Part shown: one piece after another, positions 42,984 through 53,699 of the stretch | Numbering within the stretch: the first letter of the stretch is position 1 | Layout of the letters: the number at the start of each line of letters is the position of its first letter | From: Oscheius tipulae | Lineage: Eukaryota; Nematoda; Chromadorea; Rhabditida; Rhabditidae | DNA: 64,000 nucleotides | Direction: 5' to 3' | Assembly (NCBI GenBank): GCA_037178975.1 | Contig: JASJZH010000005.1 | Coordinates: 1,984,001 to 2,048,000, forward strand | Translations under genes and position numbers: made by a program | The notes under the pieces: generated by a model | Databases searched by the model: none | What the model was told of the DNA's origin: nothing | What the model saw: the letters and a program-made list of their open reading frames with translations, nothing else

Positions 42984-44541
42984 ATGGGATCGGAAAACTC
43001 GAAACGTAAGTGCTGTTCTTGACCAGCTTTACGTTAACTAGATTTATAGTAGAGCAGCCTGTTACATCGGATGAGCAAGGAACCTCCTCAAACAGCCAAA
43101 TTTTGGACTTTTCACATTCAGGTGAACCGTCAACTTCAGAAGTGAGAAAGCTCAAACTTATCGATGGGGGTGACGCGGATAACTTCCAAGTTCCCGTATA
43201 CAAACATGGAGAGGACATTTCTGGTTTGAATTATCTGTCGCGGGGAAGTGAAGGAACTGTTTACACGGCCCAAACCACGGACAAAGGGTAAGTGAGAGTC
43301 AGGTGCAAATCATTAGTTATAGAACCGTTTGTGTTAAAGTCTTTCACAAATTTGGTAAAAGTGAGCAAAAAGAAGTGGACGAGCTAGTGAAAATGGTGGG
43401 CATCATTCAAGATTTTCTTACTGCTTTAGAGAGGAAAGCATCCGAACATACTGGAAGTATTTGGCACTTACGAAGACCACCCACATGTTCCGCAAAAAGT
43501 CTATCGAGGCTATGTTATGGAGTTTATGGCTGGAGGAAGCCTTGAAGAAGGTAACTGCTCTCTGCCTGTCTGTCTTTCTGTCCCTGTGTCAGAACTTCAA
43601 GACGTATCTAACGTTTTTAAGCAATTTACTCCGACAAGCCCTATGAACCCAAACAAGCATACTATTGGATGTACCAAACATCTCATGCTGTGATCTATAT
43701 GCACTTAAAGAAAATCGCCCATCTCGATTTGAGGCCTTTGAAGTGAGTTCGACAAAACAGAGAAACAGTAGCTCTTTAGCATGCTACTGGATGTTACGGG
43801 AACTCGCGTGAAGATTGGGGATTTTGGACTGTCCAAAAACTTGAAGTTTTCCAAACTTACTGTCAGGTTTGAATCAATCTCTCTTCAGCAAAAGACAAAT
43901 TTCAGAAGAGCGAAGTATGCTTATTTGGCTCCAGAGCTCTTTGATAAAGAAATCCATCTTCAGGAGCTAAACTTGTACGAGGCCGATGTTTACTCTCTTG
44001 GTGTGACATTTTGGGAAGTCCTTTATCGAAAGTATGCTATTATACTTTTTTGTTAAATAATGCATTAAGACGGCCTTTCGACGGTTTATCACAAGCTCAA
44101 ATATGCCAAAAAGTTGTAGCAGGAGAGCGTCCGAGCATGGAGAACTTCATTTGGGAGAAGGAGATTCGCGACCTGATTGAAAAGTATATATTTAAGTAGT
44201 CTTTCTCTTCGTTTTGGGACCATCAGATAACGTTGTTTTCAGAAAATACTTTTTTCAGATCTTGGATAGAGAAGCCTTATGTGCGCTGCGCCCTCCCGGA
44301 CTACATTCATACTCTAAATCCTGCTCTGCAGGTGATTGAACTCATAGGGACAGTAGCACTGCGAGGGTATGAGGAACCGGCGGAACCCTTTTTTGCCAAA
44401 TGGTTCCCGCCACGAATTCCCGCCAAAATGCCTATGTTGCAGTTGAAATTGGACAGCCTTCATATTGAACAGTTTTCAGGCCTTTTCGTTTTTACCGTGG
44501 TTTTACACTTTTTTAACTTTTATTTTCTTCTGTTCGTGTAA
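42984..44541 (+). CDS. TKL-type protein kinase, N-myristoylatable
   Basis: Exons in phase: 42984-43005, 43050-43287, 43323-43395, 43430-43550, 43622-43742, 43780-43866, 43906-44031, 44070-44183 and about 44259-44541. The N terminus MGSENSK fits an N-myristoylation signal. Kinase motifs: LSRGSEGTVYTA (glycine loop), VCVKVF (ATP Lys), HPNILEVFGTYEDHP, YVMEFMAGGSLEE (hinge), IAHLDLRPLNMLLD (catalytic loop; the usual HRD Arg is Leu, while Asp and Asn are kept), KIGDFGLSK (DFG), YAYLAPELF (APE) and DVYSLGVTFWEVL. The pattern is closest to TKL/RIPK-like kinases. The C-terminal tail after PALQ is doubtful: an intron may start at GTGATT near 44332. A partial copy lies 1.3 kb downstream. The substrate is unknown. 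Confidence 0.8.
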
Positions 44542-45354
44542 ATAATTTAAATTCCAGCATCAAAACGAGCTGAATACACTAAACCTTTGAGAAAGAAAAA
44601 AAATAATTGAAAAAGGTAGAGATGATCCAGTTTTTTCTAAAGGCATAGCGTATTTTTTTAACTCATTTTGGTTTAGAAATGCTAGAAATTAAATTATGTA
44701 TGCGAATCAGGGATAAGAAAAATTTCCCATCCTTTGAGCCCACTTTCTACCTTTTGAACCCTCTTCCCTTCCATTATATCTATATATTCCGTTTCCTATC
44801 TCTCAAAACGCCTTCTTAACTTTTGATCTCCACTTCCATCTTTTTATACCCAAATCCCACGAATCATTCTTTGAAACGACATTCCCATCCCTCGAGCCCA
44901 TCCCTATTCAAGTAATGCTATCGCACCTAGAGGGGTTCAATGACAGTCATAATCTGATACCTTGATCTTTGCACGGTTACATTTTTTTTAAAATTAGTAT
45001 TGGATTTTCGCAGTACCATACAGTATCGAAAAATGCAAAATAGGCCTGTTCAGTACAAAAGACTCCGCCGTCTGACCATCTGACTATAATGTTCCTGTCC
45101 CTTTTAATTTATAAGAACTCAAGAGCGGAAAATAGGTGTTTTTCAATCATCTCAGGACGAGGTGTTTTTCATTCGACAAACTTTTTTTTAGATAAATTGT
45201 CCAGAGCCGGAAAGCCCTTTCTCTGCAAACAAGTTGTATCTTTCTTATATTCCCTCTGAGAGACAGCTTTGTTTCAATTACTCAATTACAATTACGGACT
45301 CGGCTATTTTCGGGAGTTTTTCGAGGAGAAAAAGGAGCGAAGATCACAACCGAA

Positions 45355-45665
45355 AGTATGATTTTATACTTTCTCGTTAAATAATGTATTAAGGCGGTCT
45401 TTCGACGGTTTATCACGAGCTCAAATACGCCAAAAAATAGTAGCAGGAGAGCGTCCGAGCATGGAGAACTTCATTTGGGAGAAGGAGACTCGCGAACTGA
45501 ATGAAAAGTATATATTTAAGCAGTCTTTGTCTCCGTTTTGAGACTATCTGTTAACGTTGTTCTCAGAAAATACTTTTTCCAGATCTTGCATAGAGAAGCC
45601 TCATGAGCGCTGCGCCCTCCCGGACTACACTCTAAATGCTGCTCAGGTAATTGAGTTTATAGGGA
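45355..45665 (+). pseudogene. Tandem partial copy of the TKL kinase 3' exons
   Basis: The sequence repeats about 44027-44345 with scattered changes: GGTCTTTCGACGGTTTATCAC, then GTAGCAGGAGAGCGTCCGAGCATGGAGAACTTC, intron included, then the exon reading SCIEKPHERCALPDY. The catalytic exons are absent, so it cannot encode a kinase. Confidence 0.8.
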
Positions 45666-45669
45666 CAGG

Positions 45670-46595
45670 GTGCCAAAGTATGAGGATCCGGTGGAACCCC
45701 TTTTTGCCAAATGGGTAGTGCCACGAATTTCCTCTAAAATACTTGTTCTGCTTTTTTCGACGTTTTAGACGTGTTAAAAAGAAGTACGGTCTTTTGCTCC
45801 ATTTTCTCCGTAGTTTTTCTGTCGAAGTAGACGGACGCGAGACCTTTGTTCCGCGGAACAAAAGTCCGCTTTCACTTTCTGGCGCGAAACAAAAGTCCAT
45901 TCGCGGGAGAAGGCAACTGTAGCGGAAACATTCTTGCTAAATATAATGTTTCATCTTTTGCAGAGGGGCTAAGTTGTGTGAGCAGGTATGGACGTGGGCT
46001 TACTAAGCCTTAAAGGAACACTACACTACGGGTAAACGGTCGAACGCTTTTTCGAATTGGAACCCGCAACGAAGTTCCTTGTTGCATTTTTCGGTGCATT
46101 ACACTCATTTTCTCGTGTTCTAAGTTTGTCTAACCGAATCGCCGCCAAATTTCACCGTGGAATTGCCTGCTTTGACCGAAAAATTGCCGCGAAAAAAAGG
46201 AAGAAAATGACCCTTCAAGGTTAGACAGCGTTTTTTCAATTTCCTCAAAAACGCATTCCGCCGTCTGATCATCTGAATATAACGTCAGTGTCTCTTTAGA
46301 AATATAGAATCACCCTCGCTTTGGGTTCAAAACCCTTCAGTTCGGATGCAGGCCCTTTGAGAAGATGTGACTGGTTGTCACAACTTCCCTCTCGCTGCGG
46401 GGTGATGCTACAGTTTCAAGGTACGATTTTAGAACCGTCCTTTTAGCACTTCACAAAGCGGACTTTTGTCCTGCGCCAGAAAGCCAAAATGGACGTTGTT
46501 CCTTTACAAACACTTCGATCAAAAAGACCACACTAGCCGATGATTTTCAATTACGAAAAACTTCCAAAGCCTGACCAATTTTGAAAATTCCACTT
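45670..46595. other. Intergenic with dispersed repeats
   Basis: It contains TTTGTTCCGCGGAACAAA (about 45847), AAAGTCCGC repeats (also inverted near 46450) and an island CCGCCGTCTGA(C/T)CATCTGA at about 46260, also present at 45065 and, shorter, at 58560. These are dispersed repeat pieces. A missing first exon of the ACK-type kinase may lie here, but I could not identify it. Confidence 0.4.
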
Positions 46596-46599
46596 TCAG

Positions 46600-48267
46600 G
46601 ACCTTGGAATGCCTCCGGATGAGATCGAAAAGTTACGAAACACAGCCTCCGGATCCGTTCCCGTCCCCAACTCTCACAGTACTATCATCGAAAAAAACAA
46701 GGTAGACTCTTTTGATCGTGCTCTTTATTAGAAGTCTCCAGATAAAACTGATGGAAATGTTGGGACAGGGAACTTCCGCCGTGGTAAAACGAGCCATTTG
46801 GTGTAGAGACGATGGGAGGAAAATGGACGTGGCTGTAAAGATCCTCAGAGATATGAGTCCAGTAGTCATGGAGGACTTGAAAGTCTGTCTTTCTGTCTCT
46901 AGCCTCACAAATCTTCCCATTCCAGGTAGAAGCAGGTCACTTGCTCAAGTTGAAACATCCGAACTTGATAAAAATGCACGGAGTGGTTCTCCAACCTCCC
47001 ATGTTTGTAAGTTTCTTCGATTTCCGAAAACTTTGCTCAACTACTTGGGGTTCGAGATCTGTTTGTCTAAAGTCGAGACCAGTTTTCTAGCGGGGAAAGA
47101 GTATATGGCTAGTCACACTGGGCTAAATGGATTCTGGCAGGCTCAAGAAATTTCAGGTGTTCGAACTGTGCGAAGGAGGATCTCTTCTGGAACGACTACG
47201 AGATGACAAGAAGCCTGCTCCGCTGCTCACATCCCTGCTCGACTACTGTCTTCAAATTGTCAAGGTTTGTGCTTTTTGACTTTGAAGTGACTGTTTCTGT
47301 ACTCTCTAACCAGACGCTAAGAATAACCATGATTCGAAAACGTGAACCCTATTGTAAAAGTCTGTTTTCCAGGCCATGACATACCTCGAAAAAGAACACT
47401 GTGTCCACCGAGATCTCGCGGCGAGAAACATTCTTCTCACTTCTGACGCCAAGGCATCTATTCCTCCTTTACTTCTCAACCACACCGTTTAGACAGTGAA
47501 AATCTGTGACTTCGGTCTGATGAGAAATCTGAAAGAGAACGAGGAGATGTATATTATGGGTCCACAGAAAAGAGTTGCGTTCTCCTGGTGTCCGCCAGAG
47601 TCTCTCAAACATCGAAAGTTCTCTCATGCTTCCGACGTTTGGGCCTTCGGAGTGACAGTCTGGGAGGTATTCAGCCTTGGAGAGGAACCGTGGATTGGAT
47701 GCAGAGCAATAGAGGTTGAGAAATCACAGACTCTCTATATTTTAATGCTCAGGTTCTGAAACGACTGAATCGAGGAGAGAGATTGGAAAAGCCAAGAAAC
47801 TGTTCCGATCAGATCTACGATATTGTGACTCTGTGTTGGAACGTCAATCCTGAGCATCGACCCAAATTCACACAACTGAAGGGGCTGCTTCAAGAGACAA
47901 AGTTCAGTCTGGTAGACGTGAGAGAGGCACAACAGGGAACTGACGAGAATCTGGCAATGTCTGCAGGAGATCGAGTCATCGTCGTGGATAATGTGTAAGT
48001 CGAGTTCCAGTATATCTTCGCGGGATATCTTTCTTCGATACTCCGTTTTTATTCATGCTTTTCAGTGGAGTGACCTGGTACGGACAAAACATGCGTACGA
48101 CAAAGTTCGGTGCCTTCCTCCGTTCTGCCGTTTTTGTCTCTACGGCGAGTGCAAAAATCGGACAACGTCTGACCAATACCCGTCCGACTACTCCAGTCTA
48201 CTCTCCCAGTCAATCGATGCCGGCTATGCTGCCGACTAAAGTCATGGTGGATCAAATTCTACCCTAG
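46600..48267 (+). CDS. ACK/TNK-family non-receptor tyrosine kinase (5' exon missing)
   Basis: Eight exons in phase: 46600-46701, 46742-46882, 46926-47006, 47157-47264, 47373-47453, 47493-47714, 47753-47994 and 48066-48267 (393 codons seen). The first recognised exon, LGMPPDEIEKLRN, looks like the end of the ACK N-terminal SAM-like domain; an upstream exon with the start was not found. Kinase motifs: LGQGTSAVVKRA, VAVKIL, HPNLIKMHGVV, FELCEGGSLLERL, CVHRDLAARNILL (complete catalytic loop), VKICDFGL, FSWCPPESLKHRKFSHASDV, WEVFSLGEEPWIG and CWNVNPEHRPKF. A C-terminal SH3-like unit follows: SAGDRVIVVDNV...VTWYGQNMRTTKFGAF. Kinase then SH3 is diagnostic of ACK/TNK. The fifth intron uses GC-AG (47454-47492). 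The last codons and TAG lie inside a palindromic repeat. Confidence 0.85.
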
Positions 48268-48333
48268 ATTAGTCTCCTTCGGGGTCTAAACTACAGACCC
48301 GCCCTCGAAGTAGACTAATCTAGGGTAGAATTT
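48254..48333. repeat. Palindromic element overlapping the kinase stop codon
   Basis: Arms at 48254-48275 (AAATTCTACCCTAGATTAGTCT) and 48312-48333 are perfect 22-base reverse complements, and pairing continues inward (GGGTCT with AGACCC). A related arm sequence is seen near 58635-58670. The kinase ORF ends at the TAG in this left arm. Confidence 0.85.
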
Positions 48334-48739
48334 TGCCTGAACCGAAAACGAGAAAATTAGTATAAAGTGCCGAGAAATGCAAATCAAGCTTTTTCAGGAA
48401 AGTTCGTGGCGGAACCAAACCACAAAAGTCGTGTTCGTCTACCCCCATAAACCTGTAATGTCAGTGTCCCTTTAAAGCGAGCCTATACCGCTTCATCCTT
48501 ATCTAAACACATCTGATGGGACCCGAATTTTCGTTATCGAAAAACCTTTAAAAGATTGGCTCATATTCGTTGGAAATGGACTATTACTGACGTGCAAACG
48601 GTCACTTCGATCCCCTGGCACAATAATCTTTTTGGCTTTGTGGTGAAACATACCAGGACATGTTTAAAAATTTCATGCTCGAATTTTTTGCTACATGTTT
48701 ACTCACTTGCAGTAGTAACCTATTAAATAACCAGTCGGC

Positions 48740-49670
48740 TTTGCCGACCTGGTTTAGCAAAAGAGGATATTCGAAGGAAAAGTCGAACCCGGTAACCAAA
48801 AAATTAGTAATTCTAAGAAGAAGCCACTGTGCCACTGAGCACGTCTGTCGAAACCGTGCATATCGCCAAAGTAGTTGCCAAGAGAGACCCAGCCGAGCTG
48901 ACGGATCGGATGAGCTGGACTGTCGCAGTACTGTAGGCTAAGAGCACAACGGAACTGCTCAAAGTTACCGCAAACCGGCAGACGCATCTCAATCTCCTCG
49001 ATCACCGTCGTCTTCTTGGAAAAGAGCAACGCACAGCCTTCGAGGAATTTCACTGTCTCTCGCGTCTTGTATTTGAGCTGAAAACGTCTCTTTCAGTTTT
49101 TGTCTCAGTCTCTACCTGTCTCCGTCTGTTTCTCAACTTACATGATGGCTCTCAGGTCACGAAAAGCTGCTGTCAATAATACTCTCCGCGATAGTTAGGA
49201 TCGTAGATTCCGGCTGTGGCGGTAATTCGTTCATCTTGAACTGATGATTGTCCAGCATCTTCCAGATTCGCAGTGAGCGCATTCACTAACCTCTTCATGG
49301 TAAACATGTCTCGGATTGACGTTTGAAAGCTCTTTTTCCATGCCGATTAACGAAACACCGGCCAGCACCCGTCTCCTTATCCCTCAGAGTGAGATAGTGC
49401 GAAAATCCGAGATCCTCGGCCCTGTTCATGCTTTGCAGGAAGGTAAAGCGCAGCCTGCGATCCTTCAGTTCCATTTGTTTCGGATCCGGTAGTGGATATT
49501 CCTTCTTCTCAAGCTTCTGCCTAGCCTTCATACGCTTCTTGATCCTAAGACAAATTTCCTTGAAGAGAAGCTGACTCGCCGCTCGGGTCTGCAAGATCTA
49601 GGGGTAGGCCATTAGAAAGCAGGGCGCTAGCTGGACAGTGGTACGGATTAATACGGTTGACAAGGCTCTT
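48740..49670 (-). pseudogene. Transmembrane pseudophosphatase, copy B (truncated)
   Basis: Minus strand. About 49600-49400 reads RAASQLLFKEICLRIKKRMK, then KARQKLEKKEYPLPDPKQ and MNRAEDLGFSHYLTLR. About 49215 reads IYDPNYRGEYY followed by TGA where copy A has Cys. 49080-48860 reads FSKKTTVIEEIEMRLPVCGN, FEQFRCALSLQY and LGWVSLGNYFGDMHGFD, then diverges. The PPP-type metal ligands are replaced as in copy A (GN-F-E-Q; GNYFGDM). The membrane segment is absent on the right and the phosphatase fold is cut on the left. It is clearly a dead copy, but it preserves the frame (RIKKRMK) that copy A lost, so the parent gene was open there. Confidence 0.6.
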
Positions 49671-49769
49671 TGTATAGTGAATAGGCCGTTTGCAATATTT
49701 TTTATTAATATTAATAGTGTGCGAGAGTTTCTGCGAAAAAGGCATTGCCATCTAATCCAGGAATCAAGA

Positions 49770-50030
49770 CCTGTTCGTAGGGCAGACGGCTGTTAGAAGA
49801 AGATAGTCTATTGTGAGTTGAGAGACTATCCGCGTCTATCCTACGATATATTATCATTCACCAACAGTTCAGTTACTAGTTTATTAATTGGATATATATA
49901 TATATATATATATAAATAAAGATAAAGAGACACACATAATTACAGCGACATGAGGAAGCCACACTAGAGTCAAGGAATCCTCCTCTTGGAGGCGGGCTGG
50001 TCAAAAGGTCGGGAACGACACGATCCATCT
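49770..50030. repeat. Dispersed repeat, copy 2 (LTR-like), with AT microsatellite
   Basis: It matches 13248-13500 from GGGCAGACGGCTGTTA to GGTCGGGAACGACAC. It contains an (AT)n run at about 49890-49912 that is absent from the other copy. Confidence 0.65.
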
Positions 50031-50540
50031 TTGCTAAGAAAAGAGCATGAGTTTCTGCATTTAAGTGTGGGTATGTCTAGTTCCAATTGATTCCATCATC
50101 CAACTTCAATGTCTTGACTAGTAAAGTATAATTGTGTTTCAGGTTAGGCTCAGTGGGCTACTTGAATGCCCGGTGTGAGATTTGAGAGAACCCACAGGCA
50201 TGGGTTCGGTGTCGGAGAAACGTCCGGCGCCATTTTCTTTATTATCAATTGTTCCAGAAGGAGAGACCAACTAATTTAGTGTTTTGAAGAAAATTTCAGC
50301 CGAACCATTGACTGAACCACTTTGTGATCTGGGATACTTTAACGAGCTGGTCCCCGGCGTTTTTTTCTACACCCGAACTTCCCTCGTTTGGCTCTCGACA
50401 AGATTCAGGCCATTCGGATAAAGCCCTTTCAGAAATCATCTCAAAAGTTGATTCTGGAGTTACTTGGCCACAATCAGTATCCTGCTCGATGTCGGTGATC
50501 TTGGTGAGTGCCTTCGTGATGTTGATAGTTTGGCAAAAAT
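50031..50540. other. No gene recognised
   Basis: Downstream of the minus-strand kinase. A plus-strand open frame at 50324-50557 has no motif. I see nothing I can support. Confidence 0.4.
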
Positions 50541-53276
50541 CTAAACGTTTCTTGTAAGTACTAGCAAATAGACGCAGAAACTTCGTTCACTCCGGCTTCG
50601 CTTTACTCGACGTCTTCTAATCCTGTCTGAGCCATTCAATAATGTGTCTTCGGGAGTTATTGGGTTCTCAACAAGCTTTCGAACGGTATTCAGAGTATTC
50701 AGCCGGTCTGAGGTGGTGACAATGTCTGTCTCTGGGCGCGATTCATCCCTGTTTGTAAATCTGATTAAACGTTATATCTACCAGAGGATTACTTACACTT
50801 CTGCTTTTTTCGATTCTTGATCTTCCATGTTGTTTCGAAGTTTCAAAAGACTTGATGCGGCGAGAGCAGGAAGAGATTTGTAACGAGCTCTGCTTTTCAA
50901 TGCTGCTCTAGAAACGGCTGTAAAACATAACAAGGTAGGGTTACCTGATCGTCTTGACACTAATTTCTCTCACCGGAACTCCAGAATGCTTCGAGGAAAC
51001 ATCGTCCAAAAGTTGCAGCTGGGGTCTTCTCACGCGAGTATACCAAAATCGTTCGAAGAGTTTATCAGTGCTTGATGTCGGGAACAAGTATCTGTCTTCG
51101 AACCGAAAATCATTGTTCCAGAGGTACAATATATTCATTTTTCTCGGACTATCCGTAAAGAGATAACCTGAAAAAGCGGACTTCAAAGCATTCGCGGTGG
51201 TCCAAACCTTCTTTATTGCTTCGATTGGTTGGAAGAAGACGAGCTATTCTAGGAAGTACCCTGGCCAAAGTTTCTTGATTTGTATCCTCTTTGAAGGTAT
51301 TAATAAATTGTCCTTTAGGCACACCGTCGTACGCTTCAGTTGAATCGAATGAATTTTGAGTGGAGCATAGTGATAACGCTGAAAAGTAATTTGAAGTTTA
51401 TATTCTTGAAGAGAGCACCACACTGTCTGTATTCTCCACAAATGTATTTACTGTAAATTCCTCCAAAAAAAATATTTTGATAGTAACCAAAATTTCTTGG
51501 CACTAAGTGTTTTTTTTTCTCTATGTGTCCCGTCTACGTTACAGGTAACAGTACATAATAGTACAACGTGTCTGTTCTTTTTTTTTCACAGATGACTTAC
51601 CATCATCGATGGCTTCCACAACATTGGCTACCAGCTCATTTGCCTTCTGCCTTTCCAAAACATTCTCTACAAAGCCGCTATCATTGGTTTGATCTCTTTT
51701 GCCAATTGATATTTTAGAAGTCATGTCCCAGTTTTCAGGGACAGCACATCCCGCGTCACTATTGGCAGTCTTGGTTTCATCTTGAACTTCTGAAGTAGAC
51801 AGCGCAGTTCTTTAGAATAATTGTAGTCAAAAATCAACCTGGATCGATCGGGGGAGAGATATCCGAATGATCTGCTACAAGAATGTGTGGTTCCATTGGA
51901 GTCTCTGATGTGGTATCTGAAAGTTACGATGACCTGATATTTTTCTGATTACCTGGGATCGGCTCTTCAATTCGAACACTACTCTCCCTCGACATGATCT
52001 CTGATTCTGAAAACTGAGATGTTTTTGAATTTGAAAATATGTTAACCGCATGACCAGAAACATTCCGGGTCAGTTATCGAATCTCCTGACTCCTCGTGTT
52101 CTTGACCAAGAGTAGGCACTTCCCATCTGTTCACAATATCCAACAGCTCGAAAACAGCAGGCCTCCTGCTCGAATCCTGATGCCAACCGCTAGTTTCTAA
52201 GTTCCAGCACAGTTAAATATACTAACCGTTTCATTAAGGGCAAAACAGTCTCTGGAGCTTTCAATGTTTCGAAGAGTTCAAGTTTCAATAATGGTCGATG
52301 TCCATTCACGATTCGTTGCAATAAGGCAAATTTCATTGGATCATCATGATAAGGTTTTCTGAACATGGTTAGCGTGTGAAAAAGAATAGTCATACTCCCG
52401 ATGAATAATTTCCCAGAAGGTTATGGTGAACGAGAAGACGTCGGCCTTATAACCGTCGTAATGTGTACCAAGCGTGACTTCGGGAGCCGTATATAGTGGA
52501 GTTCCCACCCTAAAGTTATCACAATGATCATGGAAAGCAAAAGCTCTACCCGCTGGTTTTACTCATACTCTGACTCTCCGCAGCGCGAGCGGAACCAAAG
52601 TCTGATAGCTTGAGATCATCCCATGTTCGACCCAGAAGAATACTAGAAAGATACTTTAAACATCGAGAATACCTACTTTTGCGGTTTAATGTCTCTGTGC
52701 ATTATTCCCTCATTATGTAGATAACCAATTCCTTGTAGGATCTGCCGTGTCCAAGACACGATCTGGTCCCAGTTGTAGGAATCCGGGTGTTCGTGTATAC
52801 CTTCAAAGAGAGAATTTAATTCACCAAGATTGCTCACGATTGCAAAGGCTCCCAAGAGCCATGAACTCCATTACGAACCCAATGTTTTGAGACATGTTGT
52901 TAATCAGCAATCCGTACACTTGAACGATGTTGGGATGCCTGGAATGCTTCAGCAGCACCTCTGCTTCCTCACCACGTTTCCTTATTATTATCACATCCTT
53001 GGACTTCTTCGAAGCAGGATTGGGATTGCATATAAACACTTTCACTGCCACCTTTCTAGAAAATGTCAATCTCAGGTTTTAGCAAAAATAAAACAAGTTA
53101 CCCGAAAGGCTGTAAGCTAGTACAATATACACTAGCAAAGCTGCCGGTGCCTATGGGAGTTAGCTTTGAACATGCCCCCAATTTGTACTTGTGCACGTCT
53201 AAACAATATTTTTCTTACAAGAGACAGAATTACCTATAGACACATTGTATGTGCCGTTCTGGGATCCGCTACCCAT
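50541..53276 (-). CDS. TKL-type protein kinase with long C-terminal region
   Basis: Minus strand, start at 53276 (MGSGSQNGTYNVSI, a myristoylation-type N terminus). Early exons in phase: 53276-53234, 53198-53102, then 53055 to about 52839 with a 38-base intron (gtgagc...tttgaag). Motifs: TPIGTGSFASVYC, KVAVKVF, HPNIVQVYGLL, FVMEFMALGSL, GIMHRDIKPQNILL (complete catalytic loop, joined over an intron), LKLSDFGSA, GTPLYTAPEVTLG and ADVFSFTITFWEIIH. Then SGWHQDSSRRPAVFELLDIV ends the domain. Downstream exons carry polar sequence (SKISIGKRDQTNDSGFVENV; GVPKGQFINTFKEDTNQE; RYLFPTSSTDKLFERFWY) and a basic end RIRRRRVKRSRSERSF, with TAG at 50541-50543. All catalytic residues are present. It may act near membranes. 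Exon joins in the 3' half are approximate. Confidence 0.75.
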
Positions 53277-53279
53277 TTA

Positions 53280-53650
53280 TTCCTACATTGAAGACAAAAA
53301 CGGAGACTCTGAATTGGGAGAATGTAGACATGAGAAATTTGTATGATTGAGGAGTTATACAAAATAGGCGCAAGTAAGCTGGTTTTCTTTGAAGCGCGAA
53401 AAGCCATTCAATTGTGGCAGCGGTTCTGATAAGCCAGAATCAGATAAGTATTTCGCAACTGGGGTAAAAAAAAGAGCGCTCTGTCGAACATTCATTCGTA
53501 TTAGACTTTCCAGGCTTCAACCACAAAAAGTCAAGCAAAGCTCCTAGAAAAGAATAACTACTACTAGCCGTTGGGTGACAACATTTTGCAACATTTTTCT
53601 GTCACACAAGCAAAATATCATTAAGGAAAGTATTCGCAGAATTTCGCGGG
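53280..53650. other. No gene recognised
   Basis: Presumed promoter side of the TKL kinase that starts at 53276. No coding sequence or clear element. Confidence 0.4.
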
Positions 53651-53699
53651 CCATCAATACGCCGAATCTATCAAATTTATTGAAGGCTGTGTTACATTA

